Shown here: positions 9,317 through 18,445 of the stretch, piece by piece
Layout of the letters: each line of letters begins with the position of its first letter
How positions within the stretch are numbered: position 1 is the first letter of the stretch
Assembly: GCA_016124895.1 (NCBI GenBank)
Contig: WGMU01000019.1
Coordinates: 1-64,000, forward strand
Source: a bacterium
Lineage (GTDB): Bacteria; Planctomycetota; Planctomycetia; Planctomycetales; Planctomycetaceae
DNA: 64,000 nt
Direction: 5' to 3'
Position numbers and translations under genes: made by a program
The notes under the pieces: model-generated
Seen by the model: only the letters and a program-made list of their open reading frames with translations
What the model was told of the DNA's origin: nothing
The model's database searches: none

Positions 9317-10528
9317 ATGCACATCCTGTTTTCCCATAAGAACTTTCCAGCGCAGTTCGGACACATTGCCGGCTATCTGATCAAGGATCACGGATTTCAA
9401 TGCTCGTTCGTGTCCGAGCTGCCGCCGGGGAATTTCGACGGAATCGAACGGATTCAGTACAAGATCGCGGGTGGCGCGACGAAGTCGACGCACTACTGCT
9501 CGCGCACCTTCGAGAACGCGGTCTGGCACTCGCACGCCGTCTATGAAGCCATGAAGGCCCGGCCGGACATTAAGCCGGACCTGATCGTCGGGCATAGCGG
9601 CTTCGGCTCCACGCTGTGGCTCGCGGACCTGTATCCCGACACGCCGATGATCAACTACTTTGAGTACTACTACCGCAGCAAAGGCTCGGACCTCGACTTC
9701 CGTCCCGACTTCCCGGTCAAGGAACTTGACGTCCTGCGATCCCGCACGCGAAACGCGATGATCCTCTGCGATCTGCAGGCCTGCACCCGCGGCTATTGCC
9801 CAACCGGTTATCAGCGCAGTCTGTTTCCCGACGAGTACCAGCCGAAGCTGGAAGCAATCTTCGACGGTATCGATACGTCGATCTGGCACCGCAAAGCGGA
9901 CGTCCCGCGGCAGATCGCCGGGCACGCGATCCCCGAAGGCAAGAAGATCGTCACCTACGTCTCACGCGGTTTCGAATCGATGCGCGGCTTTGACGTCTTT
10001 ATGAAGGTCGCGAAGAAGATCTGCGACGCCCGCGACGACGTCGTGTTTCTGTGCGTCGGCTCGGACCGCGTCTGTTACGGCGGCGACCTGAACCGCATCC
10101 AGGAGAAGTCGTACCGCGAGCACATCCTCAGTCAGGACAACTACGACCTGAGCCGCTTCATCTTCACCGGACGGGTCGAACCCCACGAACTGGTCAATGT
10201 CTTCAGCCTGAGTGATCTGCACATCTATCTGACGGTGCCGTTCGTCCTGAGCTGGTCGCTGATGAACTCGCTGGCCTGCGGCTGCACGGTGCTCGGTTCG
10301 GCGACGGCTCCCGTCAAGGAGATGATCAGACACGGCGAAAACGGCCTGCTGGCGGACTTCTTCGACGTCGATGGCCTGACCGGTCTCGCGCTGCAGGTCA
10401 TCGACGATCCCGAGAAGCACCGCTATCTCGGCCAGGCCGGTGCGAAGATGATTGAAGAGTCCTACAGCCTGAAAAAGATGCTCCCGAAGATGCTTGATCT
10501 TTACGAGCGAACACTGGCGAAGGGCTGA
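9317..10528 (+). CDS. glycosyltransferase family 4
   Basis: This 403-residue cytoplasmic GT-B-fold protein transfers a sugar from a nucleotide donor. The N-terminal acceptor half starts MHILFSHKNFPAQFG. The C-terminal donor half holds KIVTYVSRGFESMRG, FIFTGRVEPHELVNVFSLSD and the PFVLSWSLMNSLACG block, typical of a GT4 subgroup. In the usual LLEAMACG motif the Glu is replaced (MNSLACG), although a later Glu (PVKEMI) remains. GGAG lies 7 bases before the ATG. It may act on surface polysaccharide or glycolipid; donor and acceptor cannot be inferred. The CysQ-like gene follows 88 bases downstream. Confidence 0.9.
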   Translation: MHILFSHKNFPAQFGHIAGYLIKDHGFQCSFVSELPPGNFDGIERIQYKIAGGATKSTHYCSRTFENAVWHSHAVYEAMKARPDIKPDLIVGHSGFGSTLWLADLYPDTPMINYFEYYYRSKGSDLDFRPDFPVKELDVLRSRTRNAMILCDLQACTRGYCPTGYQRSLFPDEYQPKLEAIFDGIDTSIWHRKADVPRQIAGHAIPEGKKIVTYVSRGFESMRGFDVFMKVAKKICDARDDVVFLCVGSDRVCYGGDLNRIQEKSYREHILSQDNYDLSRFIFTGRVEPHELVNVFSLSDLHIYLTVPFVLSWSLMNSLACGCTVLGSATAPVKEMIRHGENGLLADFFDVDGLTGLALQVIDDPEKHRYLGQAGAKMIEESYSLKKMLPKMLDLYERTLAKG

Positions 10529-10616
10529 GCGCCAAGAGTTGAGAGTTCAGAGCCGCGACTCCATGGTTGACCGCTAATCGCCAACTGCCAATTGCTGACT
10601 GAGGATTCAACAACTG

Positions 10617-11612
10617 ATGTCCGACTTTGCTGCCGAACTCTCCGTCGCCGTCTCCGCTGTCCGAACTGCCGCGAAGGTCTGCCAGGCGGTGCAGAGTCAG
10701 ATCACGCGCGACGCGATAGAGAAAAAGGATCGCAGCCCGGTGACGATTGCCGACTTCGCCAGCCAGGCGGTCGTCTGTCGCGCACTGGCCGATGCGTTTC
10801 CGGACGATCCGGTCGTCGGTGAAGAGGACTCGGCCGAACTGCAGCAGACCGAGAACGCCGCCTTTCTGCAGCGGGTGCTGGAAGAACTGGGCAATATTGG
10901 TATTGAAACTGACTCGGAGACTGCCTGCCGCTGGATCGATCATGGCAACGGCGAGTCGTCGAGTCGCTTCTGGACGCTCGACCCGATCGATGGAACGAAG
11001 GGCTTTCTGCGCGGTGAGCAGTACGCGATTTCGCTCGGGCTGATCATCGACGGACAAATCTCCGTCGCGGCACTCGGCTGTCCGAACTTGCCGATCGAAG
11101 CCAGCAATGACGAGTCGGGCGGCTCGTTGTTTTTTGCCGTGCGAGGCGGCGGCGCGTTTGTGGTGCCGATCGACGGCGACTCGTTCGACCCGACTGGCGC
11201 GACATCGGTCCAGGTTTCCGGAGCAACCGAATGGGCGGACGCGCGGCTGTGTGAATCAGTCGAGTCCGGTCACAGCTCACACAGCCGCTCGGCGCAGGTT
11301 GCGCAGTCGCTGGGTATCGTCAAAGAGTCCGTACGGCTCGACAGTCAGGCGAAGTATGCCGTCGTCGCCCGCGGCGAGGCCGACATCTATCTGCGTCTGC
11401 CGACGCGCGGTGACTATCGCGAGAAAATCTGGGATCACGTCGGCGGAGTGCTCGTTGTCCAGGAAGCGGGAGGTTCGGTGACTGACGTCGCCGGTCGGCC
11501 GCTCGATTTCACGCGTGGCAAGGAGCTGCCGGAGAATCGAGGCGTTGTCGTGACGAGTGGACCGTTCCACGAGGCGATTCTGGCGGCGCTGAAAGAGGCG
11601 GGTGTCGCGTAA
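10617..11612 (+). CDS. cysQ: 3'(2'),5'-bisphosphate nucleotidase, CysQ/HAL2-like
   Basis: This 331-residue inositol-monophosphatase-fold enzyme has the metal-site motifs in order: GEEDS (about residues 70-74), LDPIDGTKGF (about 120-129) and WDHVGGVLVVQEAGG near residues 270-285. The DPIDGTKGF form and the long insertion with the KYAVVARGEAD strand fit the HAL2-like branch, which hydrolyses 3'-phosphoadenosine 5'-phosphate to AMP and so clears a by-product of sulfate assimilation and sulfation. An inositol phosphatase role is a less likely alternative. It is cytoplasmic and Mg-dependent by family. The 88-base gap before it includes a low-complexity GAGTTGAGAGTTCAGAG stretch of unknown meaning. 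Confidence 0.88.
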   Translation: MSDFAAELSVAVSAVRTAAKVCQAVQSQITRDAIEKKDRSPVTIADFASQAVVCRALADAFPDDPVVGEEDSAELQQTENAAFLQRVLEELGNIGIETDSETACRWIDHGNGESSSRFWTLDPIDGTKGFLRGEQYAISLGLIIDGQISVAALGCPNLPIEASNDESGGSLFFAVRGGGAFVVPIDGDSFDPTGATSVQVSGATEWADARLCESVESGHSSHSRSAQVAQSLGIVKESVRLDSQAKYAVVARGEADIYLRLPTRGDYREKIWDHVGGVLVVQEAGGSVTDVAGRPLDFTRGKELPENRGVVVTSGPFHEAILAALKEAGVA

Positions 11613-11981
11613 GGGACGAGTTCGTCGAAACACAGCGGTGGACTCACCACAGGACGGAATGTCGCCGTCCCTGAATTCAAAGGCGAGTCCCAGCTTCGCC
11701 CTGGAAATCGGTCTATACAGGCAGGCAGGCTCCCGTTACACCGCGTCCCCCACACGGCTGAGGCCCGGTTCTGCGGGCTCTCTCCAATTCCTCTCGAACT
11801 CGCTCCATCACGTTGGCTCGCGCGTTTCCGGTTGCCTCGGCTCTTGAAGAAAGTTTTCCAGATTCCGGTTATCCGTGTTATGGAAACCCTGAGTCCAGTC
11901 CGATAACGAGCCTGTCAGCATCTGCTCAAGTCACCACCTCACATCGTCTTCAGAGATCATCTTCCTCACAGGAATCCTGCC
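11613..11981. other. intergenic stretch, no gene seen
   Basis: No credible reading frame. A small hairpin GGACGG/CCGTCC (11652-11657 with 11665-11670) lies 40 bases after the cysQ stop; it lacks a following T-run, so termination there is only possible. AGGAA ahead of 11982 is the ribosome binding site of the next gene. Confidence 0.5.
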
Positions 11982-12605
11982 ATGACATGGACGCCCTGGC
12001 ACGGTCCGGGTTTGCCTGGCCGTCTTGCCTGTTTCGCAGGTCTGTTTGTCAGCGTTGCCGGATGCTCTGTCGGAATGCAGTTTCCGCAGACGGTATCAAC
12101 CGTCAGCTATCGAAACTCGCCCATTCAACAGACGTCAGGACGCCTTGCGCCGCTGGTTGTCGTCGACAACGTCCGGGATAATCGCGGGTCAAAGACGGTT
12201 GGTTCCGTGGCGTTTTCGAGCTTCGACGCTGACTCATCGCTGAGCGACTACATCCGCACGCGATTCGAGAATGAAGTCAGTTCTTCCGGTGCGAGCCTCG
12301 CGAGAAACCTGTCCGATGCGCAGGCGGGAGCCCAGAATGTCCGCCGCGTTTCGCTGGCGATCCGCCAGACAAATTACGGCGGTGCGAACATGTTTTATCG
12401 TACGGTCGCCGCGATCAATCTGCTGGTCGAAGTGTACGACGAATCCGGCACTCGGATTTTCGCCCAGACGTATGCTGGCTCTGCTGAAAAACGGCCGGTT
12501 CTTCCCAGCGGGAAAGAGAGCGGCAAGCTGATGTCCGACGCCGTCGACCAGGCAATTGCTCGTGCCATGAACGACGGCAACCTTCGATCCGTCCTCGGTT
12601 ACTGA
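11982..12605 (+). CDS. lipoprotein, YajG-like
   Basis: This 207-residue protein has a signal peptide ending in the lipobox SVAGC (Cys near residue 28), so it is probably a lipid-anchored envelope protein. The mature part resembles YajG-type lipoproteins: LAPLVVVDNVRDNRGSKTVG near the start, a middle segment about fibrous or filament-like exposure (SDYIRTRFENEV), and a conserved C-terminal alpha helix with SDAVDQAIARAMND. Function in that family is not settled. AGGAA precedes the ATG at a normal distance. A PEGA lipoprotein gene follows 112 bases downstream in the same direction and may be its partner. The YajG assignment is tentative; the lipoprotein call is firmer. Confidence 0.75.
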   Translation: MTWTPWHGPGLPGRLACFAGLFVSVAGCSVGMQFPQTVSTVSYRNSPIQQTSGRLAPLVVVDNVRDNRGSKTVGSVAFSSFDADSSLSDYIRTRFENEVSSSGASLARNLSDAQAGAQNVRRVSLAIRQTNYGGANMFYRTVAAINLLVEVYDESGTRIFAQTYAGSAEKRPVLPSGKESGKLMSDAVDQAIARAMNDGNLRSVLGY

Positions 12606-12717
12606 AGTTCGACGGCGAAACAGCACCACACTCCAGTTGACCGCCGGTGATCAATCGAAGTCCGGTGATCGTCCCAAAGACAGTTCCTGCTACTGAAGTC
12701 GAGTCACGGAAGCCACC

Positions 12718-13182
12718 ATGAGATTCGGGAAACCTCTGCATCAACCGATGCTCGCCGCCCTGGGAAGTCTCGCGATCGCCCTGCCGGGCTGTGCGACCAT
12801 CTTCAGTGGAACCTCGCAGTCGGTCGAAGTCCGGTCGGCTCCCGATGGAGCGAACGTCGTCGTCGATGGCCGTGCCGTTGGCATCACTCCGCTGAAGACT
12901 GAACTGAAACGAGGCACGCCGCATACCATCGAAGTGAACAAAGACGGCTATCTCAAAGAGACCGTCGTGGCGACGACGAAAACCAACAGCGTCACCGCGT
13001 TGAATCTGGTCTGGGGTGGGGCTCCCGGAATTGCAATCGACCTGCTGAGCGGATCAGCGGCGGCTGTCGCCCCTGACGCGGTCGTTGTCGATCTGGTCGA
13101 AGAAGCTCAGCCGCAGGGTGATATCCGGCTGACCGGCGGCCGCGCGACGCAATCCGCCGGGCAACCGTTCGATCTCAACTGA
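12718..13182 (+). CDS. PEGA-domain lipoprotein
   Basis: This 154-residue protein has a signal peptide ending in the lipobox ALPGC (Cys near residue 23). A PEGA domain follows: VEVRSAPDGANVVVDG, then VGITPLKTELKRG and HTIEVNKDGYL, the typical small beta-sandwich repeat. A hydrophobic segment LVWGGAPGIAIDLLSG sits near residues 100-115, and the tail is Ala/Val rich. PEGA domains are found in surface proteins and probably bind other envelope components. It lies just downstream of another lipoprotein gene, which suggests joint expression. No enzyme activity is expected. Confidence 0.87.
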   Translation: MRFGKPLHQPMLAALGSLAIALPGCATIFSGTSQSVEVRSAPDGANVVVDGRAVGITPLKTELKRGTPHTIEVNKDGYLKETVVATTKTNSVTALNLVWGGAPGIAIDLLSGSAAAVAPDAVVVDLVEEAQPQGDIRLTGGRATQSAGQPFDLN

Positions 13183-13497
13183 TGCCGCCGTTCTGCCGTC
13201 TTCCGCCGGGTCGGCAAGTCGACGCTGGGCACTGCCTGGAACGGGCAGAGTCTCCTTGCGAACTGCCGTTGCCGCGTTTCTCACGCTGACATAGCTTTCC
13301 GTACCCGGCGCGTGGAGTCGCGTCGGCACGTATTGATTTGCGGAGCTTTAAGAAAGGAGTACGAAACAACTTCCCGAATTTGAGGCATTCACGATCAACC
13401 GGCATCGGGAAATTTGTTTCGGACATGTTCTGAGGTCCGCCGTGATCGCAGCAGGAAGCTGCGTCGCTCTTTGATGGTTTTGCCAGGGACTGGCTCG
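13183..13497. other. intergenic stretch, no gene seen
   Basis: No supported gene. An in-frame ATG at 13414 would extend the methyltransferase by 28 Arg-rich residues that do not resemble the family, so I treat that part as leader. An A/G-rich AAGAAAGGAG stretch near 13350 looks like a ribosome binding site but has no good reading frame behind it. Confidence 0.5.
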
Positions 13498-14340
13498 ATG
13501 GCTCTTCACCCCTCTGTTCTTTCTCTCGGCCGCAAGACGCTGCACGCGTGGCGGCATTCGTTTCTGGCCAACGCGTTACTGCGAAATCTCGCGCCGTCCA
13601 TTACGAAGCAGCCGATCGAAAACTGCCCGGCCTGGAAGGCAAAGCTGTGCGGACTGAAGGTGCCACAGCTCGTCAAGCCGCGCGACGAGGCGGCACCGCT
13701 GGGCGCTGCGAATATCAACATCATCCTGTCGCTGCTCGACGAAGCGACGCAGGCCGACGGCGACCTGTGCGAATGCGGCGTCTTCCGTGGCGCGACACTG
13801 GTGCCGACGGGGCTCTATCTCAAGCAGCGCGGCATCGAGAAGAGCATCTTCGGTTGCGATTCGTTTGAAGGCTTCGGTGCAGCGATCGCATTTGACATCG
13901 AACTCGGCGGCATGGGCCACGAGGCCAAGCGCGTTCACGGTATGAATTCGACGTCGATGAAGTACGTTGCCGAGCGAGTGAATGCGTTCGGGCTCGACGA
14001 GATGATCACTCTGGTGCCGGGCTACTTCGAAAACACGCTGCAGCAGCTCGCCGACCGCACATTCTGCTACGTGCATCTGGACTGCGACATGTACGACTCG
14101 TACCGAACCTGCATGGAGTTCTTCTACCCGCGCATGGCTCCGGGCGGAATCATCCTGTTCGACGAGTACGACGATCCCTACTGGCCCGGCTGCAACAAGG
14201 CCGTTGACGAGTACCTGTCCGACAAGCCGGAAAAGCCGGTCCGCATCGAACGCGACAACTTCGTCAAGTCATACGTGCAGAAGGCCCGCGTCGAGGCCAC
14301 GGCAAACACCGATGCACCGGAGCTGGCCCGCGCCAGTTGA
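13498..14340 (+). CDS. TylF/MycF-type (macrocin O-methyltransferase) family protein
   Basis: This 280-residue protein resembles TylF-type SAM-dependent O-methyltransferases. Family hallmarks are DLCECGVFRGAT for the SAM-binding loop, GCDSFEGFG, FCYVHLDCDMYDSY and GGIILFDEYDDPYWPGC with the metal-binding Asp residues. These enzymes methylate sugar hydroxyls in antibiotics or, more often outside actinobacteria, in surface polysaccharides. The start at 13498 is chosen because homology begins near there; AGGGA lies about 10 bases upstream. The neighbouring glycosyltransferase at 9317 is compatible with a polysaccharide role but is 3 kb away. The gene ends at a bidirectional terminator shared with the convergent DUF1552 gene. 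Confidence 0.88.
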   Translation: MALHPSVLSLGRKTLHAWRHSFLANALLRNLAPSITKQPIENCPAWKAKLCGLKVPQLVKPRDEAAPLGAANINIILSLLDEATQADGDLCECGVFRGATLVPTGLYLKQRGIEKSIFGCDSFEGFGAAIAFDIELGGMGHEAKRVHGMNSTSMKYVAERVNAFGLDEMITLVPGYFENTLQQLADRTFCYVHLDCDMYDSYRTCMEFFYPRMAPGGIILFDEYDDPYWPGCNKAVDEYLSDKPEKPVRIERDNFVKSYVQKARVEATANTDAPELARAS

Positions 14341-14374
14341 ACTTCAGTCGCTGTAAAGCCGAGCCTCAATGAAA

Positions 14375-14403
14375 AAGGCCGGACTCGCTGTGAGCCCGGC
14401 CTT
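14375..14403. terminator. bidirectional intrinsic terminator
   Basis: The arms AAGGCCGG (14375-14382) and CCGGCCTT (14396-14403) pair perfectly and enclose a second CTC/GAG pairing. An A-run precedes and a T-rich tract (TTCTTTAATT) follows. It lies between the convergent methyltransferase and DUF1552 genes and could stop transcription from both sides. Confidence 0.8.
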
Positions 14404-14405
14404 CT

Positions 14406-15752
14406 TTAATTGATTTTGGCGAGCGTGGAGCAGACGAGCCTGTCGAACGGGCCGTCTTTGCAGAGTTCGGGTTTGCCGAAGCTCTCGACGTGGTGGCCGA
14501 AGCCGTGGGCGAGGGACATCAGCAGGCGGTTGTGCGGGACCTTGTCGTACTTCAGCGAGCGGCCCATCTTGAAATCGAGGCCGCCGCCGACCATCACGAA
14601 CGGGATGTTGTCCAGCGTGTGGTTGTTGCCCTTGCCCAGCTCATTGCCCCACACGATCAGCGTGTTGTCGAGCAGGCTGCCTTCGCCGCCGGGTTCCGGC
14701 GTTTCGTCGAGCCGCTTGACGAGCTGCGCGAGTTGCTCGGCGTACCACGTGTTAATTTTGACCAGCTTCTCCTGCGAGTCCTTGTCGTTGTCGGGCTTGT
14801 GCGAGAGTTCGTGCTGGCCTTCTTCGATGCCCAGCCACCGCATCCGCGCCTGGCCGACCGAGTTCGTGAACTGGAACGTCGCCACGCGGGCGAAGTCGTT
14901 CGTGAAGCTGTTGACCAGCAGCTCGAGCTGCATATTCGTCAATGCGGGAATGTTGTCGTTCTCTTCGACGATGCCCGGCTCGAGCTGTGGGACCGCGTGG
15001 CCGACGGACTTCTGGTCCTTCTGAGCCTGCAGTTCCCGCTCCATTTCGCGAACGAACGTCGCCTGTTCGTCGAGCAGCCGACGGTCTTCGGCACTCACAG
15101 CAGCGCTCAACTTCTTCAGGTCGTCCTGCACTTCGTCGAGGATGCTTCGCAGGCTTTCCTGGTCCTTCATCTGGCCGTACAGCTTCGCGAACATCTGGTA
15201 TGGGTTATCGACCGGAGCGATTGGCTTATTCGCGCCGGCGTAACTCATGCGCGTCCAGGTGTCAGCTCGATCGGGGACCAGGACGCCGAATTCCAGCGAT
15301 CCGAACCGCGTGCGGGTTTCGTCCTTCGACTGCAGGAAGTTCTTGATTTCCTGGTCGATCGAAATGCCACTCGCCCAGCCGGCCGGCGTGTCCGATCCGC
15401 CCTGAATATTGCCAGGGAACAGCTCGATGCCGGTCAGCAGGCAGCCCATGCCACGCATGTGCCGGTCGCCGTCGCCCTGCAGTTTGTCGCAGACGCCGTG
15501 CAGCGTGAGCATCCGGTTCTGGTACGGCTCCAGCGGCTTGAGAATTCTCTTGAGCGTGAAGTTCTCGCCTTCTTCATCCGGCCAGAAGTCCGGAGGAATG
15601 GTGCCGTCGGGGCTGAACATGACAATCAGCCGCTGCTTGCGCTGCGTCGATGCGGCGAAGCCCAGGCTGGGCAGATTCATGACGAACGGCAGCGAAGCGG
15701 CGCTTAGGCCGAAGGTCTTGAGGAATTCGCGGCGGGAGTGATGGATGGACAT
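14406..15752 (-). CDS. DUF1552 family protein, Tat-exported
   Basis: This 448-residue planctomycete protein has a twin-arginine signal ([10 protein letters not shown], then a hydrophobic stretch to about residue 33). The DUF1552 body includes a [13 protein letters not shown] segment early, [17 protein letters not shown] in the middle and [14 protein letters not shown] near residue 375. The last matches the WGNE/TEFG block that DUF1552 shares with DUF1501, implying a related phosphatase/sulfatase-like fold. It follows the cytochrome gene at 15805-18117 with a 52-base gap and is probably co-transcribed. This pairing recurs across planctomycetes; the reaction is unknown. Confidence 0.93.
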   Translation of the reverse strand: MSIHHSRREFLKTFGLSAASLPFVMNLPSLGFAASTQRKQRLIVMFSPDGTIPPDFWPDEEGENFTLKRILKPLEPYQNRMLTLHGVCDKLQGDGDRHMRGMGCLLTGIELFPGNIQGGSDTPAGWASGISIDQEIKNFLQSKDETRTRFGSLEFGVLVPDRADTWTRMSYAGANKPIAPVDNPYQMFAKLYGQMKDQESLRSILDEVQDDLKKLSAAVSAEDRRLLDEQATFVREMERELQAQKDQKSVGHAVPQLEPGIVEENDNIPALTNMQLELLVNSFTNDFARVATFQFTNSVGQARMRWLGIEEGQHELSHKPDNDKDSQEKLVKINTWYAEQLAQLVKRLDETPEPGGEGSLLDNTLIVWGNELGKGNNHTLDNIPFVMVGGGLDFKMGRSLKYDKVPHNRLLMSLAHGFGHHVESFGKPELCKDGPFDRLVCSTLAKIN

Positions 15753-15804
15753 GGCGGGAGGCTCCGTGGGGAGATTGCTGGCTTGCGGTCAAACAAAGAT
15801 TGGT

Positions 15805-18117
15805 TCAATTCGCGGCGACCGGATATTCCGGCGGATGCGACGCAGTCGTCGCGATAGTCACCAGAAGTTCGTTGATATTGTACCCGCTGTTGCGGAAGGA
15901 TTCGCCAAGTCGTTCCGGCAGGTCAACAGCGTACGCTCGGACAGGCTGTTTGACCATGTGCTTGAAGAGCTGGTCAGCGAAGGCCGTCGAGACCTCGTCG
16001 CTGCCAGCGAAGTACGCAGCCATTTCCTGCACGCCGTTGAACTTTACTTCGTTCCCCTGACGTGTCAGGTAGAAGCCTGTCGCATCGACGGGTTTGCCGC
16101 TGTCCTTGTCCCGGAATCGGCCGATCGCGTCGAAGTGCTCCAGCGGAAAGCCGACGGCGTTGATCATCTGGTGGCACGCGTGACAGGCTTCCGGACTGGT
16201 CTGCATGACGGTGCGTTCCCGCGTAGTCAGATCGGGCTGCATCGCCGACGAGAGTGGCTCGAAGTTCGCATCCGCCGGCGGCCGAATTGAGCGTCCCAGT
16301 ATCTTCTGAAACGCGAAGACGCCGCGGTGAATCGGCGAACTGTCTTTGAAGTAAGCAAAGCCGGTCAGCAGGAACGGATGCGAAAGCACGCCGGACCGGC
16401 GGTCCGGTTCAAACGCCACTTTGCGGAAGCCGTCGCCGGGTGGCAGTTCGACGCCATAGACCTTCGCCAGCCGATCGTTGAGGAACGTCTCCTTGCCGAG
16501 CAGCAGCGCGGTCAGCGTCGGTTTGTCCGAATTGATCACGTCGTCGAGTGTCAGCTCCAGCGACGTGCGCAGGTCGGAAAGCACTTCGGGGCTGAAGTCC
16601 GGGAAGGCTTCGGCGTCCTTCGAGAGATCGCCGACGCGTTCCATCTTCAGCCAGAGCTGCAGGAACTCGCGCAGCTTCGACTTTGTGTGGAAGTTGCCGA
16701 CCATGCGCTGCGCCTGCTGAGTGATTTGCTCTGAATTCTCCAGTCGGCCTTCGGCAGCGGCACGACGGAGTTCGTCGTCGGGGATCGAATCCCAGAGTTC
16801 AAAGCTCAATCGTGAGGCGACGTCCCAGACGTCGTTGGTTGAACCGGGTTCGCGAAACAGAAACCGCGGCGACTTCAGTGTCAGCAGCACGACGCGTTTG
16901 ACGGCGGCCTTCAAGTCGGGAGCCTCTTCAAACTGCTGGTCGATGTGCAGCTTCCGCTGGTCGTCTCTGAGCGGTCGGCGGAACGCTCGTTCGACGAACG
17001 CCTGGCAGAACGATCGCAGCTTTGCACCGGCGTCGCCGGCATCGGGTTTCGTATTCGCGATTCGGAAGGCTCGGTCAGAGACAGCGGCGGCGACTTCGAT
17101 CGCGGCCAGCGTTGTCGCCTGATCCCACTCTTTCGAGACCGACGTGCCGCGGACATAACCGACACTGTTGTCGTCCGGAGGGAACGGTGTCTGTACGACG
17201 AAGGTTGACGGCACGCGCGACGGCGACAGGTAACGCTCGGCAATGACTTCTTTCGTGTGGCGCGGGCGTTTCCACAACAACCGGACGGAAGCGTCCTTCT
17301 CCTTGAATTTGAAATAGTCAAGCCGGAGCGGATAGGCCCGGCCGCCGAGCAGTCGGATCGTCTGGCTGTACTCGGTGTCGTAGCCGGACTTAACCCAGGC
17401 ATCGATGAGCGGCGTCTCGAAATCGTTGAGGTACAGCTTGGCGCCGTTTTCCGTGGAAACGGTGATCTCATAGTCGCCCGTTTCGGGCACAATCAGCGAG
17501 CCTTCCCACTGCATCGAGAACGCTTCGACTTCGAACTTGCCCTCTTCCGGCGTGCCTTCGCCGAAATCGAAATTGACAACCGGATCGACTCGTTCGATGA
17601 CGCGTTTGCCACGATTGAAGCGACGGTCGTTGAAGTATTGAGCCTTCAGCCCGCGGTTCTGGTCCGGTTGTCCGATGCCGGTAAAACTGCCGATCAGATC
17701 GGCGACGGCGTTTGCGTATTGACGATTGGTCAGCCGCTGGAGATCGACTCGTGGCGGACGTACGCGGGCGTGCGCGAGCGGCGAGTAAAACGCGTCGAAG
17801 ATGTACTTTGAGACCGCGGCCGCATCGTCACCGACGCACTTGTCGGCTTCGCCTTCCGGCATCGTGTCGATGATGACTTTCGTCAGCTCGACGAGCGACC
17901 GATCGCCAGTCAGCGGATCGGGAAAATAGTCCTTGACGCCCTGGCCGCTCGCACCATGACAGTCGGCACAGAGCTTCTGATAAATCGCCTTACCGCGTTC
18001 GGCAGTGCCAGCGTCCGGCTCGGCCGCGTGAAGCTCGACGGCCGAGGTCAGTACCAGCGCGACAACGAGGGTCAGAAACGAAGCGATCAGCCGGGACGGC
18101 GAGAAACAGGGAATCAT
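15805..18117 (-). CDS. DUF1587/PA14/DUF1595/DUF1592/DUF1588/DUF1585 secreted cytochrome-like protein
   Basis: This 770-residue protein has a signal peptide (residues about 1-32) and a cytochrome c domain with CADCH at 50-54. DUF1587 follows (VDLQRLTNRQYANAV), then a PA14-type beta domain at about 165-300, DUF1595 (FCQAFVERAFRRPL), DUF1592, DUF1588 and C-terminal DUF1585. A second CxxCH, CHACH at 645-649, lies in the DUF1588/1585 part. PA14 domains bind carbohydrates in many secreted proteins, so binding of a polymer is plausible. The start at 18117 is chosen because the signal peptide begins there; an in-frame ATG at 18168 adds 17 residues without signal character. The DUF1552 partner lies downstream. 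Confidence 0.92.
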   Translation of the reverse strand: MIPCFSPSRLIASFLTLVVALVLTSAVELHAAEPDAGTAERGKAIYQKLCADCHGASGQGVKDYFPDPLTGDRSLVELTKVIIDTMPEGEADKCVGDDAAAVSKYIFDAFYSPLAHARVRPPRVDLQRLTNRQYANAVADLIGSFTGIGQPDQNRGLKAQYFNDRRFNRGKRVIERVDPVVNFDFGEGTPEEGKFEVEAFSMQWEGSLIVPETGDYEITVSTENGAKLYLNDFETPLIDAWVKSGYDTEYSQTIRLLGGRAYPLRLDYFKFKEKDASVRLLWKRPRHTKEVIAERYLSPSRVPSTFVVQTPFPPDDNSVGYVRGTSVSKEWDQATTLAAIEVAAAVSDRAFRIANTKPDAGDAGAKLRSFCQAFVERAFRRPLRDDQRKLHIDQQFEEAPDLKAAVKRVVLLTLKSPRFLFREPGSTNDVWDVASRLSFELWDSIPDDELRRAAAEGRLENSEQITQQAQRMVGNFHTKSKLREFLQLWLKMERVGDLSKDAEAFPDFSPEVLSDLRTSLELTLDDVINSDKPTLTALLLGKETFLNDRLAKVYGVELPPGDGFRKVAFEPDRRSGVLSHPFLLTGFAYFKDSSPIHRGVFAFQKILGRSIRPPADANFEPLSSAMQPDLTTRERTVMQTSPEACHACHQMINAVGFPLEHFDAIGRFRDKDSGKPVDATGFYLTRQGNEVKFNGVQEMAAYFAGSDEVSTAFADQLFKHMVKQPVRAYAVDLPERLGESFRNSGYNINELLVTIATTASHPPEYPVAAN

Positions 18118-18445
18118 GGCGGGACCGTTACTGTTCGGAGTTCTGGTTTCCCAACCGCAGCCTGCCAAAGGTGGGATTGGCGACAGGCAGTGCGTTGGGA
18201 GGCGGGAGATTTTGCGGGGCGGGATTATAGGACCTGAGGGTCCGGAATTGCACGCGTTTCCTGCCTAGCGACTCCTGAATACGGCGAGTCGCCGGCAGTC
18301 GCTCCTGCGCGAGGGCTCATCCCGCAAGCCCATGAAACTCCTGGAGTTGAGTCTCAAACTCGGAGAGAACTTCTCACTCTGCGGAGTTTTGAGAAAGCGG
18401 CGGTGAACCGGATCTCGGGGCTAAGCGGATTTCGCGGAAGACGCT
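18118..18445. other. intergenic stretch, no gene seen
   Basis: No gene is supported. An imperfect inverted repeat CTCAAACTC (18353-18361) with GAGTTTTGAG (18384-18393) could form a hairpin near the end of the downstream minus-strand SRPBCC gene, but no T-run is obvious on that strand. Confidence 0.45.

Noticed and set aside
14490-15707. 405-residue open frame on the plus strand opposite DUF1552
   Set aside because: Antisense shadow; composition and lack of motifs speak against a protein.
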